Shown here: positions 27,608 through 37,207 of the stretch, piece after piece
Layout: every line of letters starts with the position of its first letter
How positions within the stretch are numbered: position 1 is the first letter of the stretch
Translations under genes and position numbers: made by a program
The notes under the pieces: generated by a model
Seen by the model: the letters and a program-made list of their open reading frames with translations, nothing else
The model's database searches: none
Told to the model about the DNA's origin: nothing
Assembly: GCA_021890755.1 (NCBI GenBank)
Contig: JAKKUQ010000007.1
Coordinates: 1-64,000 of the forward strand
Length of the DNA stretch: 64,000 bases
Source: Thermosediminibacteraceae bacterium
GTDB lineage: Bacteria > Bacillota > Thermosediminibacteria > Thermosediminibacterales > Thermosediminibacteraceae
Direction of reading: 5' to 3'

Positions 27608-27742
27608 ATCTATGACAAGAAAGGTTATATTTTCTAATTATTTAAATTAAACATTTTTTCCATTTTGTCAAGGGTTTTAAGCTATACATCTAGGGTAACG
27701 TAAGTACGTGCAATTTTATCATGCAACATAATCAAAATATAC

Positions 27743-27785
27743 GGCCGCTTTTATTCCTGTAAAAATTACGGAAATAAAAGCGGCC
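27743..27785 (-). terminator. Terminator after transketolase
   Basis: GGCCGCTTTTATTTCC pairs with GGAATAAAAGCGGCC (one bulge) around a 12-base loop, followed on the minus strand by GTATATTTTG. It lies 40 bases after the transketolase stop codon. Confidence 0.7.
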
Positions 27786-27824
27786 AAAAAGAACAGGCAG
27801 CAGTTATCAAATAAGCGGCAACCT

Positions 27825-28751
27825 CTACCGCTTTAACGACCTTGCAGCCTCTGCTACATCCTCAGCCGTGATGCCATAAGCTTCCATCAGTTCTTCTGGT
27901 TTGCCGGACCTGCCGAAAACGTCGCGGATGCCTATCCTCTTCATAGGAACAGGCTTTTTCTCCATTAGCACTTCGGCCACAGCGCTACCCAAGCCGCCGA
28001 TTATGGAATGTTCTTCGGCGGTGACAATGGCTCCGCATTCAGCTGCTTTGAGGATTACTTCTTCATCTATTGGCTTTATGGTATGGATGTTGATGACCAT
28101 GGCGTCAATGCCGTCTTTGGCAAGGATTTCGGCTGCTTTCAATGCTTCTGCTACCATGACACCCGTGGCTATGAGGGCTACGTCCCTTCCTTCCTTTAAT
28201 ACTAATCCCTTGCCGGGCTGAAATTCGTAGCTTTCATTAAATACGGTCTCCACCGGATGGCGGCCCAACCTCAGATATACGGGGCCTTTTAGCAGTGCTG
28301 CTGCTCTTACAGCTTTCTTAGTCTCTACTGCGTCAGCAGGGCTTATTACCGTCATGTTGGGCAGCGCTCTCATTAGCGCTATGTCTTCTATTGATTGGTG
28401 GGTTGCTCCATCTTCTCCCACAGTGATTCCGGCATGGGTGGCGGCTATCTTTACGTTTAGGTTGGGGTAGCATATGGAGTTTCTTATCTGTTCGAAGGCC
28501 CTGCCGGTGGCAAATATGGCAAAGGTGCTGGCAAAGGGTATCTTGCCGCAGGTGGCAAGTCCCGCTGCCGTTCCAATTAGGTTTTGTTCGGCTATCCCCA
28601 TGTTGAAGAATCTTTCAGGAAATTTTTTGGCAAATATGCTGGTCTTGGTGGATTTGGAAAGGTCCGCATCCAATACTACTATTTCTTTTATTTCTTCTCC
28701 TAGTTCGGCTAGGGCTTCGCCGTAGGCTTCTCTTGTGGCTATTTTGGGCAT
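27825..28751 (-). CDS. Transketolase, C-terminal subunit
   Basis: 308 residues carrying the pyrimidine-binding and C-terminal domains of transketolase. Visible are the catalytic-Glu motif FNMGIAEQNLIGTAAGLA and THAGITVGEDGATHQS. With the gene just upstream it makes the split transketolase common in thermophilic Firmicutes and archaea, moving two-carbon units in the non-oxidative pentose phosphate pathway. ATG with AAGGAGGT upstream; 33 bases after the N-terminal subunit gene, and followed by a terminator. Confidence 0.93.
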   Translation of the reverse strand: MPKIATREAYGEALAELGEEIKEIVVLDADLSKSTKTSIFAKKFPERFFNMGIAEQNLIGTAAGLATCGKIPFASTFAIFATGRAFEQIRNSICYPNLNVKIAATHAGITVGEDGATHQSIEDIALMRALPNMTVISPADAVETKKAVRAAALLKGPVYLRLGRHPVETVFNESYEFQPGKGLVLKEGRDVALIATGVMVAEALKAAEILAKDGIDAMVINIHTIKPIDEEVILKAAECGAIVTAEEHSIIGGLGSAVAEVLMEKKPVPMKRIGIRDVFGRSGKPEELMEAYGITAEDVAEAARSLKR

Positions 28752-28784
28752 TTTTTTACCTCCTTCGTCTGTCGTAGCTTTTTC

Positions 28785-29609
28785 CTAAACAAGCAGTTTT
28801 AGCGCTTCTTCGGCTTGCTCACGGGAGGGTGCTTTTCCGTGCCAATCCACCTGGTTTTCCATAAACGGAACTCCTTTGCCTTTTACGGTCTGGGCCACTA
28901 TTACAGTGGGCCTGCCTTTAGTGGTTTTGGCTTCTTCTATCGCCTGGATTATCCCTTCAAAGTCGTGGCCGTCTACGTCTATTACGTGCCAGCCAAAGGC
29001 CTTGAATTTTTCCTGGATTATTTCCGGCGACATTACTTGGGTTATGGGACCGTCTATTTGCAGACCGTTGTGGTCTACAAATGCTGTGAGGTTGTCCAGT
29101 TTGTAATGGGCTGCGGCCATGGCTGCTTCCCATACCTGGCCTTCTTCAAGTTCCCCATCCCCTAGAAGCGCGTATACCCTGTAGTCTTTGCCGTCTAGTT
29201 TGCCGGCTATTGCCATTCCGTTGGCTACAGAAAGCCCCTGCCCAAGGGATCCTGTGGTCATGTCTACCCCCGGTGTCTTTTTCATGTCGGGGTGCCCCTG
29301 GAGTATAGAATCTATCTTGCGCAGGGTTTTTAGTTCTTCTACAGGAAAATATCCCTTCTCTGCCAGAACCGCGTAAAGAGCGGGGGCCGCGTGTCCTTTC
29401 GAGAGCACAAATCTGTCCCTATCTGGCCAATCGGGGTTTTTAGGGTCAACTTTCATTACGTGAAAATACAAAGTCACTAAGATGTCGGTGCAGGATAGCG
29501 AACCGCCGGGATGGCCGGAACCAGCTTCAGCGGTCATCTCTATGATGTGCCGCCTCACCCTGCGCGCTATGTGTTTTAGTTCTTCCAGTTTTTCCTTCGC
29601 TATTGCCAC
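28785..29609 (-). CDS. Transketolase, N-terminal (TPP-binding) subunit
   Basis: 274 residues: [22 protein letters not shown] and the thiamine-pyrophosphate motif [14 protein letters not shown]...[12 protein letters not shown]. Partner of the downstream C-terminal subunit; both are needed for activity. I chose the GTG at 29609 (MAIAKEKL), six bases after GAGGTG. An in-frame GTG at 29618 is itself part of that Shine-Dalgarno. It starts five bases after the yitT stop, so both transketolase genes may be read through from the surface-polymer operon as well as from a local promoter that I did not find. Confidence 0.93.
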   Translation of the reverse strand: MAIAKEKLEELKHIARRVRRHIIEMTAEAGSGHPGGSLSCTDILVTLYFHVMKVDPKNPDWPDRDRFVLSKGHAAPALYAVLAEKGYFPVEELKTLRKIDSILQGHPDMKKTPGVDMTTGSLGQGLSVANGMAIAGKLDGKDYRVYALLGDGELEEGQVWEAAMAAAHYKLDNLTAFVDHNGLQIDGPITQVMSPEIIQEKFKAFGWHVIDVDGHDFEGIIQAIEEAKTTKGRPTVIVAQTVKGKGVPFMENQVDWHGKAPSREQAEEALKLLV

Positions 29610-29614
29610 TTTTA

Positions 29615-30490
29615 TCACCTCATACCTCTTATTTTATCTTGATGATCATTGTAACTTACATGGGTAAAACCCTCTCCCAGAACTTCATGTACATCGTGCA
29701 CTATTATAAATGCTCGGGGGTCCACATCCCAGATTGTATTTTTTAGTTTTGGAAGCTCCAATCGAGTTATAGCGCACATGACTACTTTTTTTTCTTCTCC
29801 GGTATAGCCACCCTTTGCCTCGAAAAGGGTAATACCCCGACCCAGATCTTCCAAAATTCTTTTTTGAATTTCTTCATTCCTGTCGGAAATAATATAAACA
29901 GCCTTTGCGTAGTTAATACCTTCCTGAACGATGTCGATGACTTTGCTGCTGACATAGAGGGCTATCCAGGAATACATTGCCAGTTCCCAATTGAAGGAAA
30001 TACCATTCAGGGCGATGACAAAGAAATCTATAAGCAATATCCCCTGTCCTATGCTGACCGAGGGCAGAAAATGGTGAATTAGCATAGCGGCCACATCAGA
30101 GCCGCCCGTAGACGCCCTGGTCCTGAACACAAGTCCTAGTCCCAAGCCTAATACTATTCCGCCGTAAACGCTGGAGAGCAATAAATCTCTCGTTAGCACT
30201 GGGAAATTCTTTGTAAGCTCCGTGAAAATCGAAAGCAAGAGCGTCCCCAGTATCGTTTTTGCCCCAAAACCTGAACCAAGGAAAACTACCCCAGCTATGA
30301 AAAGTGGTATATTGAAAGCCAGCATCGTCCAGCCTACAGGCACGCCTAAAAGGTAATGAAGCACTGTGGCAAGTCCGCTTACCCCACCTGCCGCTATTTT
30401 GTTCGGTACTAGGAACATGGTAAGACCTATAGAAGCCACAAAACAACCAATAATTATTTGTCCGTAATCTAGAACAGATTTAAGTTTCAA
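29615..30490 (-). CDS. YitT family membrane protein (DUF161 + DUF2179)
   Basis: 291 residues: five to six TM helices in residues 1-195 ([22 protein letters not shown] is the family's signature area) and a soluble DUF2179 domain at ~205-280 ([14 protein letters not shown]...[12 protein letters not shown]). Function is unknown across the family; some relatives have been linked to amino-acid transport or stress. The start is TTG at 30490, nine bases after GGGGGG, overlapping tagA by 11 bases. Confidence 0.9.
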   Translation of the reverse strand: MKLKSVLDYGQIIIGCFVASIGLTMFLVPNKIAAGGVSGLATVLHYLLGVPVGWTMLAFNIPLFIAGVVFLGSGFGAKTILGTLLLSIFTELTKNFPVLTRDLLLSSVYGGIVLGLGLGLVFRTRASTGGSDVAAMLIHHFLPSVSIGQGILLIDFFVIALNGISFNWELAMYSWIALYVSSKVIDIVQEGINYAKAVYIISDRNEEIQKRILEDLGRGITLFEAKGGYTGEEKKVVMCAITRLELPKLKNTIWDVDPRAFIIVHDVHEVLGEGFTHVSYNDHQDKIRGMR

Positions 30491-31229
30491 GCTTTTTATC
30501 CCCCCTCATTGCAGCTACTTTTACTAAAAACAGAGGGAGCTTAGCTATCCTTTTAATTCGGGAGGGTTCCTGCAGTAGCCTGTAAAGCCATTCAAAACCT
30601 GTTTTTTGCATCCACTCCGGTGCCCTTTTTACTCTGCCCGCAAGCACATCTAGACTACCGCCCACGCCCATCATTATGCTTCCATGAATTTTATCTTTGT
30701 TTTCCGTCATAAAAAGTTCCTGGCGTGGTGCGCCCATGCCGACAAATACGAAATGGGGTCTTACATCATTAATTTTATCTGCTATTTTCTCCTGTTCTTT
30801 TTCGTCGAAATATCCATGATGGGTACCAACTATTTTGACACCTGGAAACTTCGACTTAATGGCCGCCGCTGCTTTTTCAGCAACACCAGGTTTGCCTCCC
30901 AACAAATAAACCGAAAGTTGATATCTTTCGGCTATTTTAAGCATCTCTACCATCAGGTCAAAACCCGCAATTCTTTCAGGCAGCGGGTTTCCCAAAATCC
31001 GGGAGGCAATAACCACTCCAATGCCATCGGGTAAGCTGAGGTCGGCTTGCGATATTGCTTGCAAAAGCTTTGGATTTTTTTGTGCCGCCATGATAATTTC
31101 AGCATTTGGGGTTACGATGATCCTGGTTTTTCCAGATTCCAGCATTTTTTCAACTTTAGTTACCGCTTGCTTCAACGTTACTTTGTCCAGCGGCACACCA
31201 AGAATTTCAATCCTTAATGTTTCCCTCAT
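30480..31229 (-). CDS. WecG/TagA/CpsF family glycosyltransferase
   Basis: 250 residues. It carries family motifs TPNAEIIMAAQ, LPDGIGVVIASRILG, YLLGGKPGVAEKAA, GTHHGYF and FVGMGAPRQE. TagA adds N-acetylmannosamine to lipid-linked GlcNAc at the start of wall teichoic acid; WecG does a related step for enterobacterial common antigen. It is probably membrane-associated at the cytoplasmic face. I chose the ATG at 31229, six bases after GGAGG; it overlaps csaB. Neighbouring csaB and GT4 genes point to a secondary cell-wall polymer. Confidence 0.92.
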   Translation of the reverse strand: MRETLRIEILGVPLDKVTLKQAVTKVEKMLESGKTRIIVTPNAEIIMAAQKNPKLLQAISQADLSLPDGIGVVIASRILGNPLPERIAGFDLMVEMLKIAERYQLSVYLLGGKPGVAEKAAAAIKSKFPGVKIVGTHHGYFDEKEQEKIADKINDVRPHFVFVGMGAPRQELFMTENKDKIHGSIMMGVGGSLDVLAGRVKRAPEWMQKTGFEWLYRLLQEPSRIKRIAKLPLFLVKVAAMRGDKKLET

Positions 31230-32334
31230 AGTCACCCTCCAGTAGCTTTAAAGCCAACCTTGCGTTTTCGTGTGCTAAATCTTCCAGCTCCTTCTTTTTT
31301 GCAAGGAGTTTACAGCGGCTTTCGTCTCTTTGCTTTATAGCGTCTTCAATAAGGCGACACAGCTCTACTACTTTTAAATCCTGAAATGCCCCTGCAGAAG
31401 GCTGCTGGACACGTTTCAGGAAATTTTCAACTTTTGGATCATAAGGCAATCCTACCAAGGGCACACCCATCATAGCGCCAAATATCAGAGCGTGGAGCCT
31501 CATTCCACAAATGAGGTCCATCTGGCCGCAAATCCAAAGTAGCTCTTTGGGTCCCAGCGGTTCATTAATTATTTGAGCTCTTTCACCCATAAGGCCCATT
31601 ATTTCTAGAGATTCAGTGTAATCTTGCGGAAATTGCATTGGAATAAAGAGTATCTTTGCTGAATAATTTTTTATCAGATAATCGCAAACCTTTGCGATGA
31701 CCTCTCTGCTTTTGCCTACTTTCCAGGGCCTTACGGAAACGCCTATCTTGAGATCGCCACCATCTAAACTTATTCCAATTCGCCGAAGTATATTATAGCC
31801 GGTTTCATCGTCTACAGGTTTTAATGCAAAGGCTGGATCTGCCGTTACATAAATAGGAGGATTTTGCACCCCAAGGCTTTTTAACTGGTCTCGGGAGTTT
31901 TCATCTCTTACCGTAATCAAATCTACACTATTACCCACTACCGCAATCATTCGCTTGTTGATTTTCCGGGTGACCGGGCCTACTCCGTTGGCGTAAAACA
32001 TCACCTTTTTACCCATCTTCTTTGCTAGGTAGACGATAAGAAGGTAATAGGGAATCGACCTGTTGCTGGTCAAATCTTGAAGGAGGCCTCCACCGCCGCT
32101 TAACACTAGGTCAGCCTCGGCAATGGCTTTAACAACATGGAAAGGGTTAATCCTGTTCACAGCCTCGATGTGATGCATGCTTTCTGTTTCTTTGGGATTA
32201 GCCGAAAGAGCTTTTATACATATTTTATTGTCTAATTTTTTAAAGGACTCTACGATAGCCATCAATATCGCTTCATCTCCGGCATTACCAAATCCATAAT
32301 ACCCCGAGACCAGTACCTTTTTCATCTTTTTCAT
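31207..32334 (-). CDS. csaB: Polysaccharide pyruvyl transferase CsaB
   Basis: 375 residues with GYYGFGNAGDEAIL at the N-terminus, GGGGLLQD, and ICGMRLHALIFGAMMGVP in the C-terminal half. CsaB adds ketal-linked pyruvate to the secondary cell-wall polymer, the modification that SLH domains of S-layer proteins bind. This suggests that the organism carries an S-layer, though no SLH protein is in the window. The C-terminus is extended by a short charged helix. Cotranscribed with tagA (overlap) and the GT4 gene upstream. Confidence 0.93.
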   Translation of the reverse strand: MKKMKKVLVSGYYGFGNAGDEAILMAIVESFKKLDNKICIKALSANPKETESMHHIEAVNRINPFHVVKAIAEADLVLSGGGGLLQDLTSNRSIPYYLLIVYLAKKMGKKVMFYANGVGPVTRKINKRMIAVVGNSVDLITVRDENSRDQLKSLGVQNPPIYVTADPAFALKPVDDETGYNILRRIGISLDGGDLKIGVSVRPWKVGKSREVIAKVCDYLIKNYSAKILFIPMQFPQDYTESLEIMGLMGERAQIINEPLGPKELLWICGQMDLICGMRLHALIFGAMMGVPLVGLPYDPKVENFLKRVQQPSAGAFQDLKVVELCRLIEDAIKQRDESRCKLLAKKKELEDLAHENARLALKLLEGDYEGNIKD

Positions 32335-32358
32335 TCCCTTTCCGGCATATTCTAAAAA

Positions 32359-33468
32359 TCAACTAACAGAGCGCTTGAAGTTCATTACCTCATCGTAGAC
32401 TTCTCGGGTACTTTCGGCCATTACCCGAGCTGTAAACTTGCTCAATATAGTGTCTTTTGCCTTTTGCCCTAAGCGATTCCTCAGTTCACTTGAGTTCAGG
32501 AGTTCTATAACTTTTTCTGCAAGCACTTTTATGTCTCCAGGGGGGACCAATATACCGTTATGCCCGTTTTTTATCACTTCCGGAAGCCCCCCCACTGCTG
32601 AGGCTACAACGGGCTTGCCCAACGCCATAACTTCTAAAAGAGCAAGGGCTAATCCTTCACTTACGGATGGCATGAGGATTACGTCAAAGTCTACCGCTAT
32701 CCTTTCCACATCGGTTCTATAACCCAGGAAAATAACCTTGTCCTTAACTCCAATTCTTCCGCATAGGTCTTCGAGGTAACCTCTATATGGGCCATCTCCT
32801 ACTAGAACCAAGCGGGCATCAGGAAATTTTTCCAGAATACTTGGCAAAGCCTTTATGGCGAATTCATGACCTTTTTCCGGTACAAGGCGAGCAATTATAC
32901 CTATTAGAGGAACATTTTCGGGGATATTGAGTTCTCGCCTCAGCTCAGAGCCGTCTCCAGAAAAATTTGGAATCTGAATTCCGTTGTATACCGTTTTTAT
33001 AATTCTCGCAGGCACACCTATTTCTATAAGGCTCACCTTTACAGCCCTTGACACTGCAATAACCCGATCAGTAAGTAGGCTGTAAACTATCCTGTTTAAT
33101 AAACGCCTTAAAAACCCCATTTCGCTTTTTTTTCCCATCCAGTGGCGCGTCATAACCACTTTGCAGCCCATGAGCTTGCCCGCTACCCTGCCTGAAAGGC
33201 TGGCATGAGTATGAATCAAATCCACCTTTTCCCGGGCAATAATTTTCAACAACTCCACCACATGGGAAAACCTAAAAGATTTTTCGCCGCCCTTTAAAGT
33301 AAAGACCTTAATCCCTAGGCTCTTCAAGCGTTTCTCCAATTCTCCTCCAGCAGGACAGGCAACCGCCACAGAGTAACGGTCTTCTTGCCAAGCGGAAAGG
33401 AGGTTCAGCAGGTACCTGCCGGCACCCCCTATATTGGTATCGGTTATGACGTGCAGCACTTTACTCAT
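32359..33468 (-). CDS. GT4-family glycosyltransferase
   Basis: 369 residues with a GT-B fold: N-terminal TDTNIGGAGRYLLNLL, C-terminal VYNGI, IARLVPEKGHEF, LVGDGPYRG and the E-x7-E region PSVSEGLALALLEVMALGKPVVA. Cytoplasmic sugar transfer in synthesis of a surface polymer is the likely role; donor and acceptor are unknown. It overlaps the O-antigen ligase-like gene by four bases (ATGA), so the two are translationally coupled, and it precedes csaB by 24 bases. Confidence 0.9.
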   Translation of the reverse strand: MSKVLHVITDTNIGGAGRYLLNLLSAWQEDRYSVAVACPAGGELEKRLKSLGIKVFTLKGGEKSFRFSHVVELLKIIAREKVDLIHTHASLSGRVAGKLMGCKVVMTRHWMGKKSEMGFLRRLLNRIVYSLLTDRVIAVSRAVKVSLIEIGVPARIIKTVYNGIQIPNFSGDGSELRRELNIPENVPLIGIIARLVPEKGHEFAIKALPSILEKFPDARLVLVGDGPYRGYLEDLCGRIGVKDKVIFLGYRTDVERIAVDFDVILMPSVSEGLALALLEVMALGKPVVASAVGGLPEVIKNGHNGILVPPGDIKVLAEKVIELLNSSELRNRLGQKAKDTILSKFTARVMAESTREVYDEVMNFKRSVS

Positions 33469-35360
33469 AACTTACCGCCTTCTCTACAAACTTCCTCATC
33501 TTTGGCCTCCGTAATAATAGCCGACAAAATTCCCGCCATCTCCCAGAAAACAAGGGCTATCCTCGGGCTAAACCAAACATGGTCAAAGAGTCCATGCAAC
33601 AAGTGACCGAACATTGCACTTACAATTCCTACTGCGAATAAGGCTTTCCAGCTATTTTTTTTCGCCTTCAAGAAACGGTCCGTGCCTTTAAGTTCTTTTA
33701 TGACAAACCAGAGAAAGGAAATAAAACCCAGCATTCCTAACTCAAGGCACATCTGCAAGTAAAAATTATGGGAATGAAGCGCAAAAGTTCCGGCAATCAT
33801 GTAGTCCCTGTAGACTCTGGAGAATGCTTGAAGTCCAAGCCCTAATCCTGTTAACCAGTAATCTTTCAGCATCCTAAGAGTTGCAATCCATATGGTTATG
33901 CGATAAGCATTGGAGCTATCCTGCAAACTTCCTATGCTCGCTATTCGGTCAATTATAACGGAGGGCAAAAACAAGGGCGATATCAGAGCAATTAAAACCA
34001 GCACTATAAACAGCCTGCGTTCAGCAACTGCCGCAAAAATGACTATGGCTAGGGCAAGGCCTAACCAGCCACCTCTTGACATGGTCATGATAAGGCACGT
34101 TAATATAACTCCTAGCAATCCGCTAAATACCGCTTTACGCTCAATTTTCTTCGAAGTCAATATGAAGGCTATTACTATCGGTATAACAAATACCAAGTAT
34201 TCTGCCAGCACATTAGGATTTTCAAGCGTGGCGTAAACCCGCATTGAAATTTTCGGGAAAAGTTTTGTGTCTACCCAAGCTGCTGCAGTAGGTATTCTAA
34301 CAAAGAAAAACTGGTATATGCCATAAAAGGATATTCCGACTGTAGAAATTATTTGAAAAAGCAGAGCGATTTTCATTACCTTTTCATCTTTGGAAAAATA
34401 ATAGAAAACTAGGAAAGTCATCAAATACGCTACATAAATTGGAAATATCTTCAAACTCTCATTCCTCGCGACTGAAAAAAACGCTGCTATGGCAGCCGAA
34501 GCAAGAAAGAAAAAAGCAGGTACCACCCCGTTAGGAATGCCTAGCTTCCCCTTGTCGATTTTAAGCAACATCGCAACGAAAGTAAGTCCCATCAGTAAGA
34601 CACTGTAGAGGGTGTCTACAAGAGGAAGTATAAGAACCACAATATAAATTCCTATATGGGGCTTTTCGTATATTAAAAATCCTAGTGCAATTATACCTAC
34701 TAGCTTTACAACAGTTAAAGCAGACATTGCAAAACAAAGTGCCCCTATTAATGTGCCAAAAAGCGCATATTTAAAACCCGGTTGTCTTTCTTCTGTCCTC
34801 AGCAGCTCTACATCAGAACTTTCAGCCAGCCAGAATGCCGCTTTCAAAAAATAGCTGCCCTTCAGTATCTGGGATAGTGGCAAGCTTACAAAATACAGAG
34901 GAATTGAAATAGCTGTTACCAACAAAACTAGCACTACTTCCTTGTCCAATAAGCCGAAATAAAGGTATTTCAGCGCATAATACGCAAATATTGCTGGTAT
35001 AAAAACTAAAGAAAAAGTTCTAAAAGGCTGAGACGCAAAATCAAGGCATGCTTTTTTGGAAAATCTATAGCTGAAGCTATTTTGTATAACGCTATTTACC
35101 AAATCCCTTAATGCAGCATAAAAATTGGACAGTCTGGAAAGCACTTTGTACAAACGGCTGTATACCCAGGCTTCTTTCTCCCATGGCTCATTTTGAAAAA
35201 AAAGTGCGATAAAACTTCCCTTGAACAGGCTTATCGCTAAGCCGAAAATTCTTTTTAAAATCCGATAAAGGAGGCTATTTTCATAAACCTTTTTCGAAAA
35301 AAGATAACTTATGAATTTTACAATTAAACTTTCAGATATCCATTGATATACGGCTTCCAT
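33465..35360 (-). CDS. O-antigen ligase/polymerase family membrane protein (Wzy/WaaL type)
   Basis: 631 residues. A basic amphipathic N-terminal region (~1-125) is followed by about ten to twelve TM helices and the Wzy_C-type motif region TMSRGGWLGLALAIVIF and YWLTGLGLGLQAFSRVYRDY ... LHSHNFYLQMCLELGMLG. That H-x-H-N loop is typical of the family. It probably polymerises or ligates the surface glycan outside the membrane. The N-terminal soluble extension is longer than usual and unassigned. Confidence 0.88.
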   Translation of the reverse strand: MEAVYQWISESLIVKFISYLFSKKVYENSLLYRILKRIFGLAISLFKGSFIALFFQNEPWEKEAWVYSRLYKVLSRLSNFYAALRDLVNSVIQNSFSYRFSKKACLDFASQPFRTFSLVFIPAIFAYYALKYLYFGLLDKEVVLVLLVTAISIPLYFVSLPLSQILKGSYFLKAAFWLAESSDVELLRTEERQPGFKYALFGTLIGALCFAMSALTVVKLVGIIALGFLIYEKPHIGIYIVVLILPLVDTLYSVLLMGLTFVAMLLKIDKGKLGIPNGVVPAFFFLASAAIAAFFSVARNESLKIFPIYVAYLMTFLVFYYFSKDEKVMKIALLFQIISTVGISFYGIYQFFFVRIPTAAAWVDTKLFPKISMRVYATLENPNVLAEYLVFVIPIVIAFILTSKKIERKAVFSGLLGVILTCLIMTMSRGGWLGLALAIVIFAAVAERRLFIVLVLIALISPLFLPSVIIDRIASIGSLQDSSNAYRITIWIATLRMLKDYWLTGLGLGLQAFSRVYRDYMIAGTFALHSHNFYLQMCLELGMLGFISFLWFVIKELKGTDRFLKAKKNSWKALFAVGIVSAMFGHLLHGLFDHVWFSPRIALVFWEMAGILSAIITEAKDEEVCREGGKL

Positions 35361-35373
35361 AAGCCTTTCTCCT

Positions 35374-35859
35374 TCAATCTTTTACTTTAATTTCCATAAC
35401 CGTTGAAGCAACCGAATAAATGTTAGTTTTTACTTGAAGTGTGGTACCTATTCTTATCTCTGTGCCACCTAAAACAATTGCGTTTTCACCTACTGTTCCG
35501 GTACCTTCTAAGGTAATGTAAACATCCTTCAAGACTGGATGTTGTACTTTTAATATTCTGCCATCAGCGGTATTCACAAGAGTCTCAGCAGGTTTTACCT
35601 CTACTTTTGTCACACTGCCAAGCAGGTTGTTGGTTTTGGTCTCTCGAACAATATCTCCCTCTTTTATCACATTGGCAGTAGCATCTCTTACATCTTTCAC
35701 CAACAACACAACTTCAAGCTTTTTCTCTACATTCGCCAAAGGCTTCTGATTAGCCTTTATTGCAAACCTGGCTACTACTACCATTACTAGAATTATCACC
35801 AACAAATCTATTACGTTTATCAGGCCAAATAACCTGCCCTTTTTATCTATCAACGCCAT
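35374..35859 (-). CDS. DUF4330 family membrane-anchored protein
   Basis: 161 residues: one TM segment (VIDLLVIILVMVVVARFAI, ~12-30) and an extracytoplasmic beta-rich domain (GDIVRETKTNNLLGSV, YITLEGTG, IGTTLQVKT). Members of DUF4330 recur in surface-polysaccharide clusters of Firmicutes and have no established function. I chose the ATG at 35859 (MALIDKKG), nine bases after AAGGTGA; a longer frame exists to 35898 but runs into a strong hairpin. Confidence 0.8.
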   Translation of the reverse strand: MALIDKKGRLFGLINVIDLLVIILVMVVVARFAIKANQKPLANVEKKLEVVLLVKDVRDATANVIKEGDIVRETKTNNLLGSVTKVEVKPAETLVNTADGRILKVQHPVLKDVYITLEGTGTVGENAIVLGGTEIRIGTTLQVKTNIYSVASTVMEIKVKD

Positions 35860-35877
35860 AATTAATTCACCTTGCAT

Positions 35878-35907
35878 CTCAAACTGTGCAAGTTGCACAA
35901 GTTTGAG
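35878..35907 (-). other. Hairpin in the leader of the DUF4330 gene
   Basis: CTCAAAC and TGTGCA pair with their complements to form a 13-bp stem with one bulge and a 3-base loop. It lies 19 bases upstream of the preferred DUF4330 start. The GC-rich stretch to 35986 also contains GGTAT/ATACC and CCGCCT/AGGCGG inverted repeats, so the whole leader may be structured. Confidence 0.5.
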
Positions 35908-35986
35908 GGCTGGGCTATTTGTATTCCGCCTTTTCGGGGAGCACCTACACCCAGCAGGCGGTATTTAGATACCCCCCACTAGCCCC

Positions 35987-37129
35987 CTAATAGGACCCTT
36001 TTTTACTTTCCTCTAGAACTTTTGTATAAACCTCCATGACATTTTTTGTCATGGATTTTATGGAAAAGTATTCTTCTATTTTTTTACGGCCAAATTCCCC
36101 TAATTCCTTTCTCCAGTCCGGAGAGGCTAATAGCTGCTTTATGGCCGCTGCAAGCTTTGATGAATCGGTTTTATCCATCGCCCCTCTACCGCTGAAGTTG
36201 TGCTTTTTTGCATCGTTAAAGTTTTCAGGCGTAAGTATGCCCATAAAACCAGCCTCTCCCGCTATAATCACAGGTTTTTTCATAGCCATAGCTTCTAGTG
36301 CTACCCTTCCCACACCTACCGCTACGTCGGCTAAACCCATTATAGCATAAGTATCTAGTCTTGCCCCTGTCACGATAATCTTTTGACCTTTTAAAGCGGC
36401 ATTATACTTTTCGGCCTGTTCTTTTATGGCTTCTAGTTTGTCACCTTCTCCCACCACAAGAAGTTTTATTTTAGGAAAAGATGAGCAGATTTCTGGCAGG
36501 GCTTCGATCAACTTCAGTGCAATTTCACCCCGAGCCCCCATGAGTCTGCTTATGTACACAATCTTCATTTCATCAGCACCTAAGCCAAACTCTTTTTGAA
36601 TCGACGAAGTATCCACACCTGGGTCAAACAGCTCCAAATCTATACCGTTTGGAATCACATATATTTTCTCTGGCTTTACCTTGAAATTTTTAACGAGGTG
36701 TTCCCTTACATCTTCACTGACGGCAATAATTTTGCTTCCCCATGCCGTTAAAAAGCCCATCCCCCAGCTCGTAGAGTAAATGCCATGAGAAGTTGTGATG
36801 TAAGGACATCCTGTAATATAAGAAACCCATTGGGAAACCCAGGCTGGAATGCGTGCATGGGCATGGATTAAGTCTACTTTATATCGTTTCACAATATTTG
36901 CCAGTCCAAATATTGATGTACACAAGCTCCCCGGCATTTTGCTGTGGAGGGGTAAAGAAAAATGTTCAATGCCGCTTGCACTAAGTTCTTTCACCAGTTC
37001 CCCTCCATGGGAGGCAACCAAAACATTGACACCCTCTTTTTTCAATTGTCTTGCCAAAGATATTACGTGAGTTTCAGCTCCGCCAGTATTAAGAGCCATG
37101 AGAACCAATAACACCGTGAGTTTCTTCAT
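35987..37129 (-). CDS. GT4-family glycosyltransferase
   Basis: 380 residues with a GT-B fold: ALNTGGAETHVISLARQLK, HAHARIPAW, VIPNGIDLELF, YISRLMGARGEIALK and LLVVGEGDKLE. The donor-site region VGVGRVALEAMAMKKPVII carries one Glu. It is the first gene of the surface-polymer cluster. I chose the ATG at 37129, eight bases after AGAGAGG. It shares fold but little visible sequence with the GT4 proteins at 26.3 and 32.4 kb. Confidence 0.88.
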   Translation of the reverse strand: MKKLTVLLVLMALNTGGAETHVISLARQLKKEGVNVLVASHGGELVKELSASGIEHFSLPLHSKMPGSLCTSIFGLANIVKRYKVDLIHAHARIPAWVSQWVSYITGCPYITTSHGIYSTSWGMGFLTAWGSKIIAVSEDVREHLVKNFKVKPEKIYVIPNGIDLELFDPGVDTSSIQKEFGLGADEMKIVYISRLMGARGEIALKLIEALPEICSSFPKIKLLVVGEGDKLEAIKEQAEKYNAALKGQKIIVTGARLDTYAIMGLADVAVGVGRVALEAMAMKKPVIIAGEAGFMGILTPENFNDAKKHNFSGRGAMDKTDSSKLAAAIKQLLASPDWRKELGEFGRKKIEEYFSIKSMTKNVMEVYTKVLEESKKGSY

Positions 37130-37207
37130 CAAAGAGGCCTCTCTCTCGAAAAAAATTAACTAATACAAAAAGAAGTATACCACTTAGCATTAGTGTAGTA
37201 AAGGGTC

